Made by a program: the position numbers and the translations under genes. From the NCBI GenBank assembly GCA_020536535.1, contig JAHLWZ010000222.1:124001-188000 (forward strand): a stretch of DNA of 64,000 bases. The letters are read 5' to 3'. The notes beneath the pieces are model-generated. The model ran no database searches. It was not told where the DNA came from and was given only the letters and a program-made list of their open reading frames with translations. Position 1 is the stretch's first letter. Every line of letters begins with the position of its first letter. This document shows positions 1 through 10,796 of this stretch, in pieces. This stretch comes from Pelomyxa schiedti. Lineage: Eukaryota; Evosea; Pelobiontida; Pelomyxidae.

Positions 1-1011
1 GCACCGATCTGGATTGTCTATACACTGGAATAGATTTATGGAGGCTGTTGATCCATCTCTAAATTCGATCTGAGGGGCGGCAAACGCATCTCCTCTTACC
101 GGGGAAAGAATCTCATGTGCAGAGCTTCCACAGCAATGCTGCAGAGATTTCAACTTATGAACGTTTTGTAAGTATTTTGGAATACTCTTATCTTCTTGCT
201 TACTGCTTTCCATAGAGTTGTTCGGATTTGAAAAGAGTTTTGATAGAAAGTCCCCGCACACTCGGCACTGGTCAGGTGTGGCTCCGTCAGAAGACAATGA
301 CATAGCAATCCCTCTTGGGCCTACAATGAGCTCATCACACAATTCCCACTCAGACCGAAGCTTATTTTGTGTCTGAGGCGGGAGTATCACAGATATTTCA
401 TAGTGGGGATCTTCCACAAAGATAAGTATCACGACTGAGATGACCTGAATCAACTTCCAGTACAGCGGAAATAGGTGCAACAAGTTTTTATTCCAGTGGT
501 CTGAGGATACACTGGACTCTGGGTGCGAGCACACAAGGGCAGATACTTGGTACTCTCCTTCCGCAACCACCAGAGAACCTGCCTCCCCGTCGCTCGTCGG
601 CCTTACGGACTTCACAACCAGCGATCCAATATCCAAGTGCCTCTGCAGAGCCACAACGTTGAACAGAGCGAACACTTTCGGCAGGGCCACCTCCTCGTTC
701 ACGCCCTCGCACGTGACCACCAGCGTCTTGAGCGGAGCCACCGCCCTCTTGACTTTCCTCCCCCTGCCTGCATTTGCCCACGGCATTGCCCACCCACTGG
801 CCGCCTTCCCTGGTGCGCCATCTTTAGTACCACCACCACCACCACCACCACCACCAGTGCAGCTGCTGGGGCCTATCTGGTCATGGTCACCACTTGTGAA
901 CCCCTCATCATCACACAGCCTCCTTCTGAACTCTTCACTGCTGCAGTTCACAGTCTCTGCACCCAGTACCGGCGAATTCGCAAGCGACGACGATTGGGGG
1001 GTGTTCCCCAT
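1..1011 (-). CDS. Unknown protein, 3' end beyond the window
   Basis: The frame is open from an ATG at 1011 to the window edge, giving at least 337 codons. The start (MGNTPQ) follows an A-rich leader. Residues about 48-55 are a run of eight Gly encoded by a GGT repeat. A stretch near residues 90-150 (TLVVTCEGV, ALFNVVALQRHLDIGSLVV) has ordinary folded-domain composition. A hydrophobic stretch reading LIQVISVVILIFVED lies near residue 185. Two CxxC-like cysteines (CRVCG) follow near residue 240. I do not recognise a family. Some in-frame GT...AG pairs could be short introns, so the hydrophobic stretch may not be translated. No signal peptide is visible. Confidence 0.6.
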   Translation of the reverse strand, partial: MGNTPQSSSLANSPVLGAETVNCSSEEFRRRLCDDEGFTSGDHDQIGPSSCTGGGGGGGGGTKDGAPGKAASGWAMPWANAGRGRKVKRAVAPLKTLVVTCEGVNEEVALPKVFALFNVVALQRHLDIGSLVVKSVRPTSDGEAGSLVVAEGEYQVSALVCSHPESSVSSDHWNKNLLHLFPLYWKLIQVISVVILIFVEDPHYEISVILPPQTQNKLRSEWELCDELIVGPRGIAMSLSSDGATPDQCRVCGDFLSKLFSNPNNSMESSKQEDKSIPKYLQNVHKLKSLQHCCGSSAHEILSPVRGDAFAAPQIEFRDGSTASINLFQCIDNPDRC

Positions 1012-1360
1012 CAAAGTTTTTTTTGTTGTTTTTCTTTTGTGTTTTGTTTTTTTTGAGGTCTTCCTGTTTCTTTGTTCCTGTTCACCTCCACTTGGTTTTT
1101 TGAGAGGGGGTGTATCGCCGTAAACCCCATTCCAAGAACCCCTTGATTTTCTTTCTAGATGTGGCCCTAGTTTCCATCACCCCACAACCGGGGTTCAGAT
1201 TGGGGAAGAAAGTCAGATATTTATTGACGGTGGACGTGTGGGTTGTGCTCGTTTGACACCATTCCCCGGATGAGAGGCTCGGACTGATGCTAAGTTGGTT
1301 TTCCAAATAGATTTCGAAACGAAAACTTTTGTTTGTGCCCCAAGCAGTCAGAGGGGTCAG
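1012..1360. other. Divergent intergenic region
   Basis: This lies between two head-to-head starts (minus at 1011, plus at 1361). It holds a T-rich tract at about 1018-1055 that would be the A-rich 5' leader of the minus gene. A minus-strand open frame covering 1082-1480 has no protein-like features and overlaps the plus gene, so it is not called. No recognisable motif was found. Confidence 0.4.
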
Positions 1361-2159
1361 ATGATGACCGAGTGCGAGGCGTCCGTACCGGGTCCGCACG
1401 TAGGGACCGAGAGATTTGGCTACTTTGTCGACGATGCCACTCTGGGCATGCTTTTTCCGGCCGACGGTTCCAGAGTTCATACTTACTCCAGCATCGCGGC
1501 CGTGGTTAGAAATCGCTCAGCATCTGCCATTTTCGTAACTGTTACGTCTGTTGTTTCCAGCAAGGTTTCGTTCATTTCCAATCGAATCGAGCGCGACGGC
1601 CCAGTTACGCAATCCAATTTGACGAATAGCTAGTTATTCCACTCCAGCGGCTCATCCATTGCGCCTGGGGAAAGATTTGAGTTGGCAGCGATAAATGAAA
1701 AATTCCTAATACCGTCTCCCATTAAGCTACTTGCTAACGCTCTGTGGATGGGGCGGGATTGTGAAGTAGAAGTTGTCGTACGAGGGAACTTTCATGATGT
1801 CACCCTGCGACTTCAGTCGTATGATTCGAAACTTACACTTCATGTTTTGTCTAACAACCTCTTATTTACAAGAGGTTTTGGAGGGCACGTGATGATTGAC
1901 ACAAAAGGGATAGCTGACAATCCTCCAATAGTGCGAGGTACGTGGACACACGGCGGTGTTACCGTTCAGTCGTTTTCCAACAATGGGCACCAGCTAACTG
2001 CTTCCATTAATATCCTGTAAGTATGCCCATCTCTATTTGTAATTGAGCTTGTGAAGGCCTCCTGGAGAAACGTTATACGAGTGCCAATTACCATACCCAA
2101 GAGAACTCCCACACCACCCTGCTGATGGTGAATTTACTGTAGATGAGGAAGTAACTTGA
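1361..2159 (+). CDS. Unknown small protein, spliced
   Basis: Start is ATG at 1361 (MMTEC). An in-frame TAG at 1631-1633 must be removed by an intron. Candidate introns keep the frame and end in CTAG at 1633; 1565-1633 (69 nt) has a typical size, and a 30-nt version is also possible. A second intron at 2017-2056 has a perfect GTAAGT donor and joins to a last exon encoding PPGETLYECQLPYPREL and an acidic end (TVDEEVT), stop TGA 2157-2159. With the 69-nt intron the total is 690 nt, 229 residues. The middle looks like a beta-rich fold (VEVVVRGNFHDVTLRLQSY). No family recognised. It converges with the hydrolase gene 130 bp downstream. Confidence 0.6.
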
Positions 2160-2289
2160 TTGTTATCTTAAAGAGGGACTGTATTTTATTTTTCTTTCAC
2201 TCTGTGTCCCACTGTAAAGAAACCACAAGAAGGACCCCTCCAAAAAAAAAAAACCTTGATTTATAGGTTTACAACTTTTTTTTCCACTG

Positions 2290-3134
2290 TTAAAAATTCT
2301 TTGAAACCCATTGGATAACAGAATCCATAAGCTACATAGTTTGTGGGTGAGAAAAAGCAAGAAGAAGAAAACAGTAGAACCCACCTGAGTCTCCACATTG
2401 TTAAGCTGGTGGTTCCCGTGTTCAAGTACAAGGAAGTCATGCACACACCCGATGCCCTTCTGGGCCTCCATCCAGTGCCTCACATACGCAGGCGGCACAA
2501 TGTCGTCCTCGCCGCCGTGCACGACCAGCACCTTTGACACCTCGCCCGGCCGCAGGGAGCACTGCGACGCCGTGGAGTGGGCGGCCTCGAGGTCCTGGAA
2601 GAACCCCCACGCGAGCCTGGGCGCCACGCCCGGCCACAGCATGCACGAGTCCGCGGGGAACTGCAGCCACCCCGAGGCCCGCCACGCGTCGACGACCATC
2701 TGGCCCGTGACCCCCGGCGCCGCGTTGCACAGTATCGCGAGCGAGCGGTCCTTCTGCGTGTACTCGGCGAACTCGACCGCCGGCGCGAACAGCACGAGGC
2801 CGCGCACGGGGCACGCGGCGGCCTTGGCCGCGGGCGCCAGAGTCTGCAGGTACCTCAGGGCCAGCAGCCCGCCGCACGAGCTGCCCATGAGGACGACCGG
2901 GGCGCCGGGGGCCAGCGCCGCGGCCTCGGCCAGCGCGCGGTCAACCGTCTCCATCCCCTTGGTGATGGTGTACGACTCAAGGTCCTCGGCGCGGGGGTAC
3001 AGGTCCAGCGACACCAGAGGGCCGAACTTGGAAAGGAGACTGCGCATCACCTGCGCCTTGTGCGCCTTTCCGGATGATAGAAGCCCATGCAGGTAAACGA
3101 AACAGCACTTGTGGGTAGCGCCACCGGTAGCCAT
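2290..3134 (-). CDS. Alpha/beta-hydrolase (serine esterase-like)
   Basis: Two exons, 3134-2385 and 2331-2290, flank a 53-nt GT-AG intron at 2332-2384. Start is ATG 3134 (MATGG); an upstream in-frame ATG at 3167 would add 11 residues. The protein has about 263 residues. It shows the hydrolase strand and nucleophile elbow (VVLMGSSCGG, Ser near residue 87), the acid loop (HGGEDDIVP) and the catalytic His (EHGNHQLN) in family order, with an N-terminal YLHGLLSSG oxyanion-type motif. Spacing and length resemble the YqiA/UPF0227-type small esterases. A hydrolytic role is inferred; the substrate is unknown. No signal peptide, so probably cytosolic. The exon is GC-rich compared with flanking DNA. Confidence 0.82.
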
Positions 3135-3267
3135 TTTTTTTGTGTGTGTGTTTGATAGGGTTTCCACGAAACTCCGTTAAAAAGGATGGTTTGAGAATCT
3201 CAATTCGGTTGTTGTTTCCGTCAATTGTACACAAGTGCTCACTCAATTGACACCGGTTGGTGTTGCC

Positions 3268-5196
3268 TCAGAATTTGGAGCTGCTGTGGGTGTGTGGGTG
3301 CTGGTGTTGTGTTGTGCCGCTGGATATGGCTTGCAGGCCATTACCGACTACACTCTGCCGCTGGGTGTGTGGAGTGTACAGCATATCGGGAAGCGAGCTG
3401 GATGTTGAGGCCGGTGGTGGGTAGGCGGTTTGCCTTGTAGTAGCACTGCAGCGGAGTGGGTCCGGCCTGGGATATGAGGTGGTAGTGTGTCTGGCCAAGT
3501 TCAACTGCGGAACGGTCTGCTTGGTGGATATTGTTGCAGAGGACAATTTCATACCAAGACCGGGTGTGAGGGTGTTGGAGAGAGAAAGACCGAGTGTGTC
3601 CTGCAGGTTGAGTGCTGGGACTGACATTTGTTGTGTGGGCGTCATTAGGTGCATTGAGGAAGTGGGACCCATTGGTGGTGGTACCGACGATCGAGGGGGT
3701 GTGTACTGCGGGCTGAGAGGGGGCTGGTTCATGGATGGCGAATCCGGGCGGTGAGGAAAAATGGGGAGCTGAAAGGAAGTTTGTGTTCCGTGTCGAATTT
3801 GAGTTGAGGGAGTTTGATCTGCTGTTCGCCGGGGTGTTTGCTTGGAAGAGCTCGAACCGGAGGACTCAAAAGCCATGGAGTCCGGCGGAATTTTTTCACC
3901 AGAGAACTCTGGATCATCTTCACACGAGATGAGGGAACTACATGAACGACTGGACATGGTTGAGACGCTGGAGGTTGTAGAAGCAAAAGAGGAGTTTGGT
4001 GAACTGCCTAGTTGACCCTCGGATGAAGGATCATAGAGGATCAGAGGTGGTGGCGAACCGGCCGTTGCATTCGCGTTTTGAATTGATCTGAGCAGCATTG
4101 GGCGTAGAGATGGAGCATCTGGCAGAGGTGCCAGTGGTGACATCATAGGATTTGAAGAGAGAGGAACCCCTCCTGAATTTTGTCGAACTAGTGTTTGAGG
4201 GGACATATCACTCACAGAGGGTCGAGGAGAAAAAACTCCCCCATTTGAAGAAGAAGAGGAAAATGAAGAAACAGACATATTAGAACCAGTCGAAGCAAAG
4301 GATGAATACTGTGATTCACCAAACCCATCTCCACTGGCAGAGCTTCTGCTAAGAGGAGAGACAGTGGCGGAGACCCGACCTTCGGGGGGATTGGTGCGTT
4401 TGTTATTTGGTGGTGGGGTGTAATCATTGTGATAAGGACCATACAATGTGAGTGGTGGAGGGCTTGAGGATACTTGTTGGCCTATGTTGACATGATGAGA
4501 GGTAGCTGAGGGTGAAATGGAAGTTGCCGACGCGCATCCTTTTGAGGCAGAGAAGCTCGAGTGAGGGGACGTTGATGACGGAGGGTGTTGTAGGCGCGTG
4601 CTCATATGTTGTACTTCAGGAACTGGGGTTGGGATAAGTGACGGTTTTGGTGGAAACTGTGGAACTGGCGACACTGGGGGAGTGGAAGGTCGTGAGAAGT
4701 AATGCATGTTCTTTGGAGAATATGTTTGTTCGTGTGGTGGCGAAGTTGACGGTGATTCCCGGTGAAGAGAGGAAGTATAGCACTGATTTGGCTCGGGGGG
4801 GGATGAGGGAAATGGTGATATGGTGTCTTCTCTTGGATGTTTCTGGAACGTGTATGAAGTAGGCCCTGGCGATGTAGGGGGGGTCGGCAGTGCCTGTGAC
4901 ATTTGGGAGTCTTCTGTTTCACTTGGTGGAAGTAATATTGCAAATCCAAAAAGTGGTGGGGGAAGTGCTTGTGGTTGTGATTGTGGTTGTGACTGTGATG
5001 TTGGTGCCTTTCTGAAGGATTGCGTTAAGACATCAAAATGATCACCACAGAATAATAGGTAATCATTTGTGTAAATCCACGACTTGAATTCAAGGGCCCT
5101 GGAGAAAAAACGACCTTCAAACACTCGGAGTTGTTGGACAGTCAAACCGGCTATACGTGCAAAATCGTTGTATGTGTTACAATCAAAGTCGTCCAT
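3268..5196 (-). CDS. Ser/Pro-rich low-complexity protein
   Basis: A single open frame of 642 codons from ATG 5196. The first 65 residues are ordinary sequence with an aromatic-rich run (RVFEGRFFSRALEFKSWIY, then NDYLLFCGDHFDVL) and may be a small domain. The rest is dominated by Ser, Pro, Thr and Gln with many SP/TP dipeptides, typical of an intrinsically disordered, phosphorylation-prone regulator. The frame is maintained over 1.9 kb, which supports real coding in this otherwise intron-rich genome. No known domain was recognised. Nuclear or cytoskeletal roles are both possible. Confidence 0.7.
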   Translation of the reverse strand: MDDFDCNTYNDFARIAGLTVQQLRVFEGRFFSRALEFKSWIYTNDYLLFCGDHFDVLTQSFRKAPTSQSQPQSQPQALPPPLFGFAILLPPSETEDSQMSQALPTPPTSPGPTSYTFQKHPREDTISPFPSSPPEPNQCYTSSLHRESPSTSPPHEQTYSPKNMHYFSRPSTPPVSPVPQFPPKPSLIPTPVPEVQHMSTRLQHPPSSTSPHSSFSASKGCASATSISPSATSHHVNIGQQVSSSPPPLTLYGPYHNDYTPPPNNKRTNPPEGRVSATVSPLSRSSASGDGFGESQYSSFASTGSNMSVSSFSSSSSNGGVFSPRPSVSDMSPQTLVRQNSGGVPLSSNPMMSPLAPLPDAPSLRPMLLRSIQNANATAGSPPPLILYDPSSEGQLGSSPNSSFASTTSSVSTMSSRSCSSLISCEDDPEFSGEKIPPDSMAFESSGSSSSKQTPRRTADQTPSTQIRHGTQTSFQLPIFPHRPDSPSMNQPPLSPQYTPPRSSVPPPMGPTSSMHLMTPTQQMSVPALNLQDTLGLSLSNTLTPGLGMKLSSATISTKQTVPQLNLARHTTTSYPRPDPLRCSATTRQTAYPPPASTSSSLPDMLYTPHTQRQSVVGNGLQAISSGTTQHQHPHTHSSSKF

Positions 5197-5260
5197 AAGA
5201 ATCCTGAGTTTAGAATTCAGCAGTGAAATTGGAACGAAAGGCGACGTAACTTAGAAGCAA

Positions 5261-5677
5261 TTAGAATTGAGAGTAAAGCAAAGGCGTAAACAGTTTCCGT
5301 AGTGAACGGTACTCGCCCCGCACATCTATCGATAAAAATACAAGCGAATACAAGCGCCGATCTTGGCACACGCCTATCTTTCGTAAACCTGCACGCACCA
5401 CGTTAAACGGAGGTGTTGGTAGGTAGCTAACAAACCGGAAAAAGAATTCCTCTATTGACTTCTGGAGCTCCGACTGCGGCATGGGAGAGGGCTCGAAACA
5501 AGAATTCGCACTGAGTGAAATGCGTCTCGCGCTACCTGTCGGAGATCTGCAGTTCGCGTGTGGCGGGGATGAGTCTCGTAGAGGTGCCGCTGTCGTAAAA
5601 CTGCCGTGTAGGGTGTGCGGATCTGGCAAGCGGTAGTTTAGTTTTGACACGAAATAAGCCGCCACCTGCGCCTCCAT
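5261..5677 (-). CDS. Possible small single-exon gene
   Basis: An open frame of 138 codons begins at ATG 5677 (MEAQVAAYFVSKLNYRL) after a pyrimidine-rich leader resembling other 5' leaders here. Composition is mixed with no low complexity, and ends LLYSQF. No family recognised, no paralogue seen. The upstream part of the same open frame (to 5875) is less protein-like and was left out. It lies only 64 bp upstream of the Ser/Pro-rich gene. It could be non-coding leader DNA of that gene instead. Confidence 0.35.
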   Translation of the reverse strand: MEAQVAAYFVSKLNYRLPDPHTLHGSFTTAAPLRDSSPPHANCRSPTGSARRISLSANSCFEPSPMPQSELQKSIEEFFFRFVSYLPTPPFNVVRAGLRKIGVCQDRRLYSLVFLSIDVRGEYRSLRKLFTPLLYSQF

Positions 5678-6084
5678 CACCCCTTTCCGTCTTCTCTTCT
5701 GTTTTGTTTTATTTTTGCTTTTGATGATGTTAAGTTTTTTCGAACGAGCAAGAACAAGATCTCCGCTTTTGCGTTGTGATGGACAACTGTTTCCCCGAAG
5801 CCGGGGGAACATTCCGTTTTGGCAATGACTGCACTCCCCTTTGGGAACGAAACCTCTCCGCCAGATGCACATCACTCACTTCGGGCTGTTTACACACCCC
5901 CGAAGTGAAAAACCTCAAAACTCTCTCGTCTTGGCTGCTGACACGACGAAAATTCCCTTGATCTGATGAATACCCCACGTGGGGGTCTTTGGTTCTGGCT
6001 TGCACTTTCGTCCTTCATCACATTCATCCACTGATCGCCGCTTCGCACTTTCCCGGAATATGAACAGTTCAAAAGAATGTTGCT
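5678..6084. other. Intergenic, nothing clear
   Basis: About 400 bp between a possible small gene and the stop of the ankyrin/GTPase gene. Short overlapping open frames on both strands have no protein-like features. T-rich tracts occur near 5690-5735. No gene, RNA or repeat was recognised. Confidence 0.4.
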
Positions 6085-9000
6085 TTACATATTTTGGCAA
6101 TCGTCAGGATTGTCCTGTTGTTGTGGTTTGTTGAGTCTGTGTTGAGATACGGCTCGTTGTCTGTTGGAGTAGTGGTGTGCGGATGATGGGGACATTGATG
6201 GATTGGATGCAGACAGGTAGCTGGGTGCTACTGCTGGTGCAAATGTGGGTGTGGTGCTGCCTGATGGTTGGTGCGTGTGTGTAGTGGATAGAGAAGACCG
6301 TTTTTTGATTCTGAAGGAACTGCTGACGGAGTTCTCTGTGCTTGAAATACCACCGGGAACGATAATCTTGGAGTTGGCAAGTATTTTTAGGGCAGAGGAG
6401 TCTCCGGAATGTGCTTTGGTAAACAACTGCTCACACAGCAAGTATAAAATGAGGTCGATGTTGTTTGTACCTAGGAGGTGTTGTGTTTGCTGATATAGTG
6501 TCGGGGGTGGAGATACCTGAACAGGAAGTTTCAATGTATGGAGCTTTCACTCCAGATGGAAAGCATGTGGCTGCAAAGGTTATCGCATCTCTTAATGCGA
6601 CCTAGAGAAACTTTGAGGAAGATGTTTGACAGTAATATTAAGACTAAAAAGAAGATATCGTGCCTGTCGATGGTCCCACGTATCACATTTGTTCCCAACT
6701 AAGGCGCAAGGCGGGATATAAGGCATAAAACGAAATACTTCTGTTGTCCACTGCTTAACATCGAGAAAGGATGTTGTATCAGCAATATCGAACATGAAAA
6801 TGATCCCATGAGACCCGGCAAAGAACCTAGCACACCAATTTTTGGGATCTTGAAAACAAAATTCTCGAACATACGTGGAATTATTGATCACACCTCCCAA
6901 TGATGTGTTTGTGTACAAGGATAATAAAATGGGCTATTAACAAAAGGTTAAAAAGGAATTAAGAAAATTTAATCAGTAACCGTTTTCTGAAATACAATGA
7001 ACTTGGATGATTTAAATGTCTGCGGAATTGGGTTTGAATCACTCTCAGTGGAAAATGTTCTAACTGTCTTTGGTGAGAGAGAAGCTGATACACGAAAACT
7101 CAACTGAATGTAGTCTTTCCAACACCAAGATTTCCTACCACTGCAAATTTCAGTGAGTGTATATCTCCAGTCTCTCCCATTGAGAGACCACTCGAATTCC
7201 AGTCCAGCACAAGTGTTTTTTGTCGTTGGCCAAAGGTACAGGCATGGTAAACAAAAGATTCCTTTTTTTTTTTATTGATTGATTGATAAGAAAAGGTGGA
7301 GCTATAGTAATGCAAGCTACCATTGATTGACCAATATACTCCCAGTACTTCACATTTTTGTGCATGGAAGAAATTAACTTGTTGAATAATTTGGAAACCC
7401 GTTTCAGGACAAAAGTTTGAACAGTAGGAACGAACCAAAGAACTCTTGCCAATTGCTCTTCAGAGAGATGGCAAAGACATTTCTATGTATGAAGAAAAAA
7501 AAAATGATGAAACTTTCAGGTTGATCAAGCAAACCTTTTGGCAATTGGCATAACATAGCTCAGTTATTGGTGCGTTTCCTATTTTTTGGGCCAGTGCATA
7601 TGGAGATCCGATTTTGGTAACGATCTGCCATAAATAATTTTTTTTAGAAAGAAGGGGGAAAAGAAATGTATACATCAGGAAGAGCGCCAGCAGAAAGGAA
7701 TAATTTCACTTGAGAGAGTGATGATATATTTACAGCATAGTGCAATACTGTGTAGCCATGATTATCGATGGCATTTATGTCATCAACGAGGCGGGTCAAT
7801 TTTGTACAAGCTGCGATATTTCCTGCGCGAGCTGCAAAGTGCAAAGGTTTCTCTCCTGTTGATTGATATTTCAGGTTTTAGATATGGTTTTAAAAATTCT
7901 TCTCTCAAACCTGAGGTTGTTTGTTTGTTCACGTTGCATGATTTTATCAGGCAATCCAGTAATTTGTTAAAATGGGGATTATTTTGTGTGTAGTCATTTG
8001 GGCAACGACAGAGGTAGTGGAGTGGGGAATTGTGGCTCGTTGTAGAAACTTTTAAAGAAGCTCCTTTATTTATCAAGAATAGTGCTGTCTGACTCAAGGA
8101 ATCGATAAGAGAGGAGCTGTTAACTTGTTTGTCACTCAAACCTCACAGTTTCGAGGGTTTAGAGAAGCGATGGCAGAGAGTAAAGGAGTCCAGCCATGTA
8201 CATCAGTAACTTCAATATTTGCCCCACGAGAGAGTAGCCACTTAAGAAGAGTAATATTCCCAGCATAACTTGTCAACATACATCAGATGAAAATGTTCTA
8301 ACAAATTGATTGTTTGATTACCTGGCTGCATGCATGAGGGTCTGCCCTTCAGCATCAGGTTCATCGATGCTCATTGCAGGCCCATTTGCAGGCTGGAGGG
8401 CATCGGATATGAGTTTCTGTACTGCAAGTGTGTTTGCCTCAGAGGAATTTGTCATTATGGATTCCATCAGTGGTTTTAGGGTTGGGTGGACTGTCGTCCT
8501 CTGGAATATGATTACTTGTACTTTCGAACCTGGTTTCTGCAGAGTGGAGTTGAGTTCCAACACCAAGAGGAAGACTACAGTACAGTATTTTCTCTATCAA
8601 ATTTGACAAGTAAAATGTCCCCAGAAAGTGTGAGCAGACTTGGTGCAATACGCCGTGGCTCTGGAACTTCAGTGGGAGAAGATAGAGGTGGTAGTATCCA
8701 CCCCACAAAAACTGGATTGAGGTACGAATTTTTTAGTGGAAAATACAGAGGGAGGTTTCTTCTGCCAAAAAAAAAAAAAAAAGTATAAGCACTTTCGACT
8801 TAGTACAAAGAATTCACACGGCGTAGATCGGCCAATTTCTTCTGAATTGGGTGCATTTGAACCCCCAGAATTAGATGGTAGATGAGGCATTACAGAGAAT
8901 GGAAACTCGCCAAACGAAGCTCGCGATGGGACAGTGAAACAGACTGTAGAAAGGCTGTCACTAAGTTTTCGCTGTGCTTCCCGTAAGGACTTGAGTGCAT

Positions 9001-9413
9001 CCTTACCTATTGTAATGAGGGGTGGCACAAAGCAAGAACCACTGTACAAGCATCTTTTCCAGCATTTTCTGTTACAATGGCCTTGTGTACAGCAAATCTA
9101 CTCCTTGTGCTCTGTGTGCCGACTGACCCTTTCCCGTATCCTGCATTAATCTACATGCACGTACCAATGAAAAACTGAAAATCCAAAGGAGGGGTAAACA
9201 CCTTACCTTGTTAATATACAAAGAGAGCAAATCCGTTTTTGCCTTCAAAAAGCCGTACTCCTGTTTCACATACAATGCCTCCGACTGCGTCAAAACATCC
9301 GCGCAGCGCTCTTGTTGTAGTTGCTGCGGATCTACGACCACCCCACCGCCCACACTATCCCCACAGATCTTAGTTGTAAGTGTTACGTTCCCCTCTACTA
9401 CAACTCCTGTCAT
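6085..9413 (-). CDS. Ankyrin / F-box / Rab-like GTPase fusion protein
   Basis: Fifteen exons sum to 2640 nt (879 residues): 9413-9207, 9150-9048, 9006-8820, 8761-8584, 8536-8322, 8268-8147, 8123-7911, 7855-7674, 7624-7535, 7482-7321, 7261-7105, 7063-6981, 6933-6664, 6601-6517, 6470-6085. Ankyrin repeats occupy about residues 285-500 (EGQTLMHAA, GWTPLL, PLHFAARAGN, GYTVLHYAV). An F-box-like segment follows (LSEEQLARVLWFVP...YWEYI, about 500-550). The C-terminal Ras-type domain has G1 (GNLGVGKTT), G4 (VGNKCD) and G5 (ETSC); switch II DxxG is replaced by FQDPKNW, so GTP hydrolysis may be altered. A Ser/Pro/Gln tail follows with no prenylation motif. Intron 6602-6663 is GC-AG and intron 8124-8146 only 23 nt. 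A ubiquitin-ligase adaptor controlled by a GTPase-like fold is inferred. Confidence 0.85.
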
Positions 9414-9546
9414 CCGATCAGAGGACGAAGCGGCTCCTCAATCAGAAATAAATAATAAAAAATTAAAATCCCCACTGCTGTTCGGAGAATGGCGTTTTTT
9501 TTGGGAACACCACTCCTTCCTAGAGAGGAATTCCCTCACCAACGAA
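9414..9546. promoter_or_regulatory. 133-bp divergent promoter region
   Basis: Head-to-head starts at 9413 (minus) and 9547 (plus) leave 133 bp for both promoters. It holds A/T-rich stretches near 9446-9466. No known element was recognised; the regulatory role follows from position only. Confidence 0.35.
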
Positions 9547-10749
9547 ATGCAAGGCCAGAGCCCGGCCCCGGGGCGGACCGATGTTGGCGTGAAAGTCACT
9601 GTGTCGGCTCGTGAGCAATTCACGTCGTTCATGATGTCATCACACAGCCGGTGCGGGAGAGACAGCGGCGCACGGCTCTTGGCCGGCAGTGGCACGGTCT
9701 CGCGCTCATTGTGGGACGGTTTATGTGGCTCCTCGCGCTCGTTTGGCATCCTGATGCGTGGTTGGAATGAGTTCGAGGACGGATACGAAGCCCTGAGGTT
9801 CACGGTGTCCCCGGCTACTCTCGGCGTCCTCCCGCCGTACCCTTGCGTCTGTCGCGCCCGCCGATCAGACTTATGGGCTTCCCCGCGCCACCGCATCACT
9901 TGGGGCCTCGACAACGAAAGGTCCACGGAGAAAGTGTACGTTGAGGACGTGGACACCGGTGGGACACCCAGGAAGACTCTGTTTACAGACCCTCGTATTC
10001 ACACGATTATGAATTCCGTGGATCAGGCCACTAATGGACACTGGTGGATTTTACCGGTTACGTCGAGCAAAGGGGACAGAACAATTATCGTGGAAAACTT
10101 GGATGATGAGGAACCTGAGAGAGGTGCAGTTATTGTCCAGCTGCCTATTGAAAGGAATCAATATGTGAGCTCTGTTCAGTTCAGCAAGGTGAATCCGGAT
10201 GAAGCTATTCTGTGCTTTCACCTTGGGGAGAGGGAGGGAGTAATACTAGTTATGGACGTATCTAAGACATTTGTGACGAAAACCTTTGTGCAAGTTAGAA
10301 AAAGGACAATGAGTTTCCCTTACAGCACCAGCGACTCGGATTTTTCACCACTGCTATTGAAGAAGAGAGATGGTGCAAATATATTAATTGTGGCAGTCAG
10401 ATATCAGCGAACCACTGTAATATATTCTCTGGAAGAACGGGATTCATCAGTTGTGGCAAAAATAGGAAAATTGGTTACCATGCCCCTGTTTCGACTTTCT
10501 GAATCGATGTTTTGTTGTTCCTTCGAACGCCAGAGGGAAGAAATATGGGATTGCAATGACCTTTCTGCACCACTGAAATTCATAGACCGCGGAAGGTACA
10601 CCATGGTTTCTGCAGAATCAGGATTTATCTTTCTGGTGGACTGCTACACTGTGACAGTGTTGGAAGAGGCTTCCCGTTATGTTGTTCTCTCTGTTGAAAT
10701 CCGCAAATGGGATGGCTTGGCAGTCACCAAAGTGTTCTCTTTCCCATGA
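9547..10749 (+). CDS. Unknown 400-residue protein, single exon
   Basis: The frame stays open upstream to 9208, but the ATG at 9547 (MQGQSPAP) is chosen because the upstream part overlaps the first exon of the divergent gene. The protein is 400 residues and intronless, unusual here. The N-terminal third is GC-rich and Arg/Ser-rich (SSHSRCGRDSGARLL, SLWDGLCGSSRSFG). The rest is beta-strand-like with regular hydrophobic spacing (RTIIVENLDDEE, SVQFSKVNPDEAILCF, VILVMDV), suggesting a propeller or similar repeat fold. A decayed partial duplicate of its C-terminal coding region follows, so it probably belongs to an expanded gene family. Function unknown. Confidence 0.7.
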   Translation: MQGQSPAPGRTDVGVKVTVSAREQFTSFMMSSHSRCGRDSGARLLAGSGTVSRSLWDGLCGSSRSFGILMRGWNEFEDGYEALRFTVSPATLGVLPPYPCVCRARRSDLWASPRHRITWGLDNERSTEKVYVEDVDTGGTPRKTLFTDPRIHTIMNSVDQATNGHWWILPVTSSKGDRTIIVENLDDEEPERGAVIVQLPIERNQYVSSVQFSKVNPDEAILCFHLGEREGVILVMDVSKTFVTKTFVQVRKRTMSFPYSTSDSDFSPLLLKKRDGANILIVAVRYQRTTVIYSLEERDSSVVAKIGKLVTMPLFRLSESMFCCSFERQREEIWDCNDLSAPLKFIDRGRYTMVSAESGFIFLVDCYTVTVLEEASRYVVLSVEIRKWDGLAVTKVFSFP

Positions 10750-10796
10750 AACCACAACCTGTGAAGCTATCAACATTCTTTGGTGCCAAAACTTTT

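Noticed and set aside
1082-1480. Minus-strand 132-codon frame
   Set aside because: Overlaps the start of a better-supported plus gene and has no protein-like features.
1631-1633. In-frame TAG within the 1361-2159 gene as stop-codon reassignment or readthrough
   Set aside because: TAG ends LIG4, the radical SAM-like gene and others in this window, and a short in-frame intron removes it.
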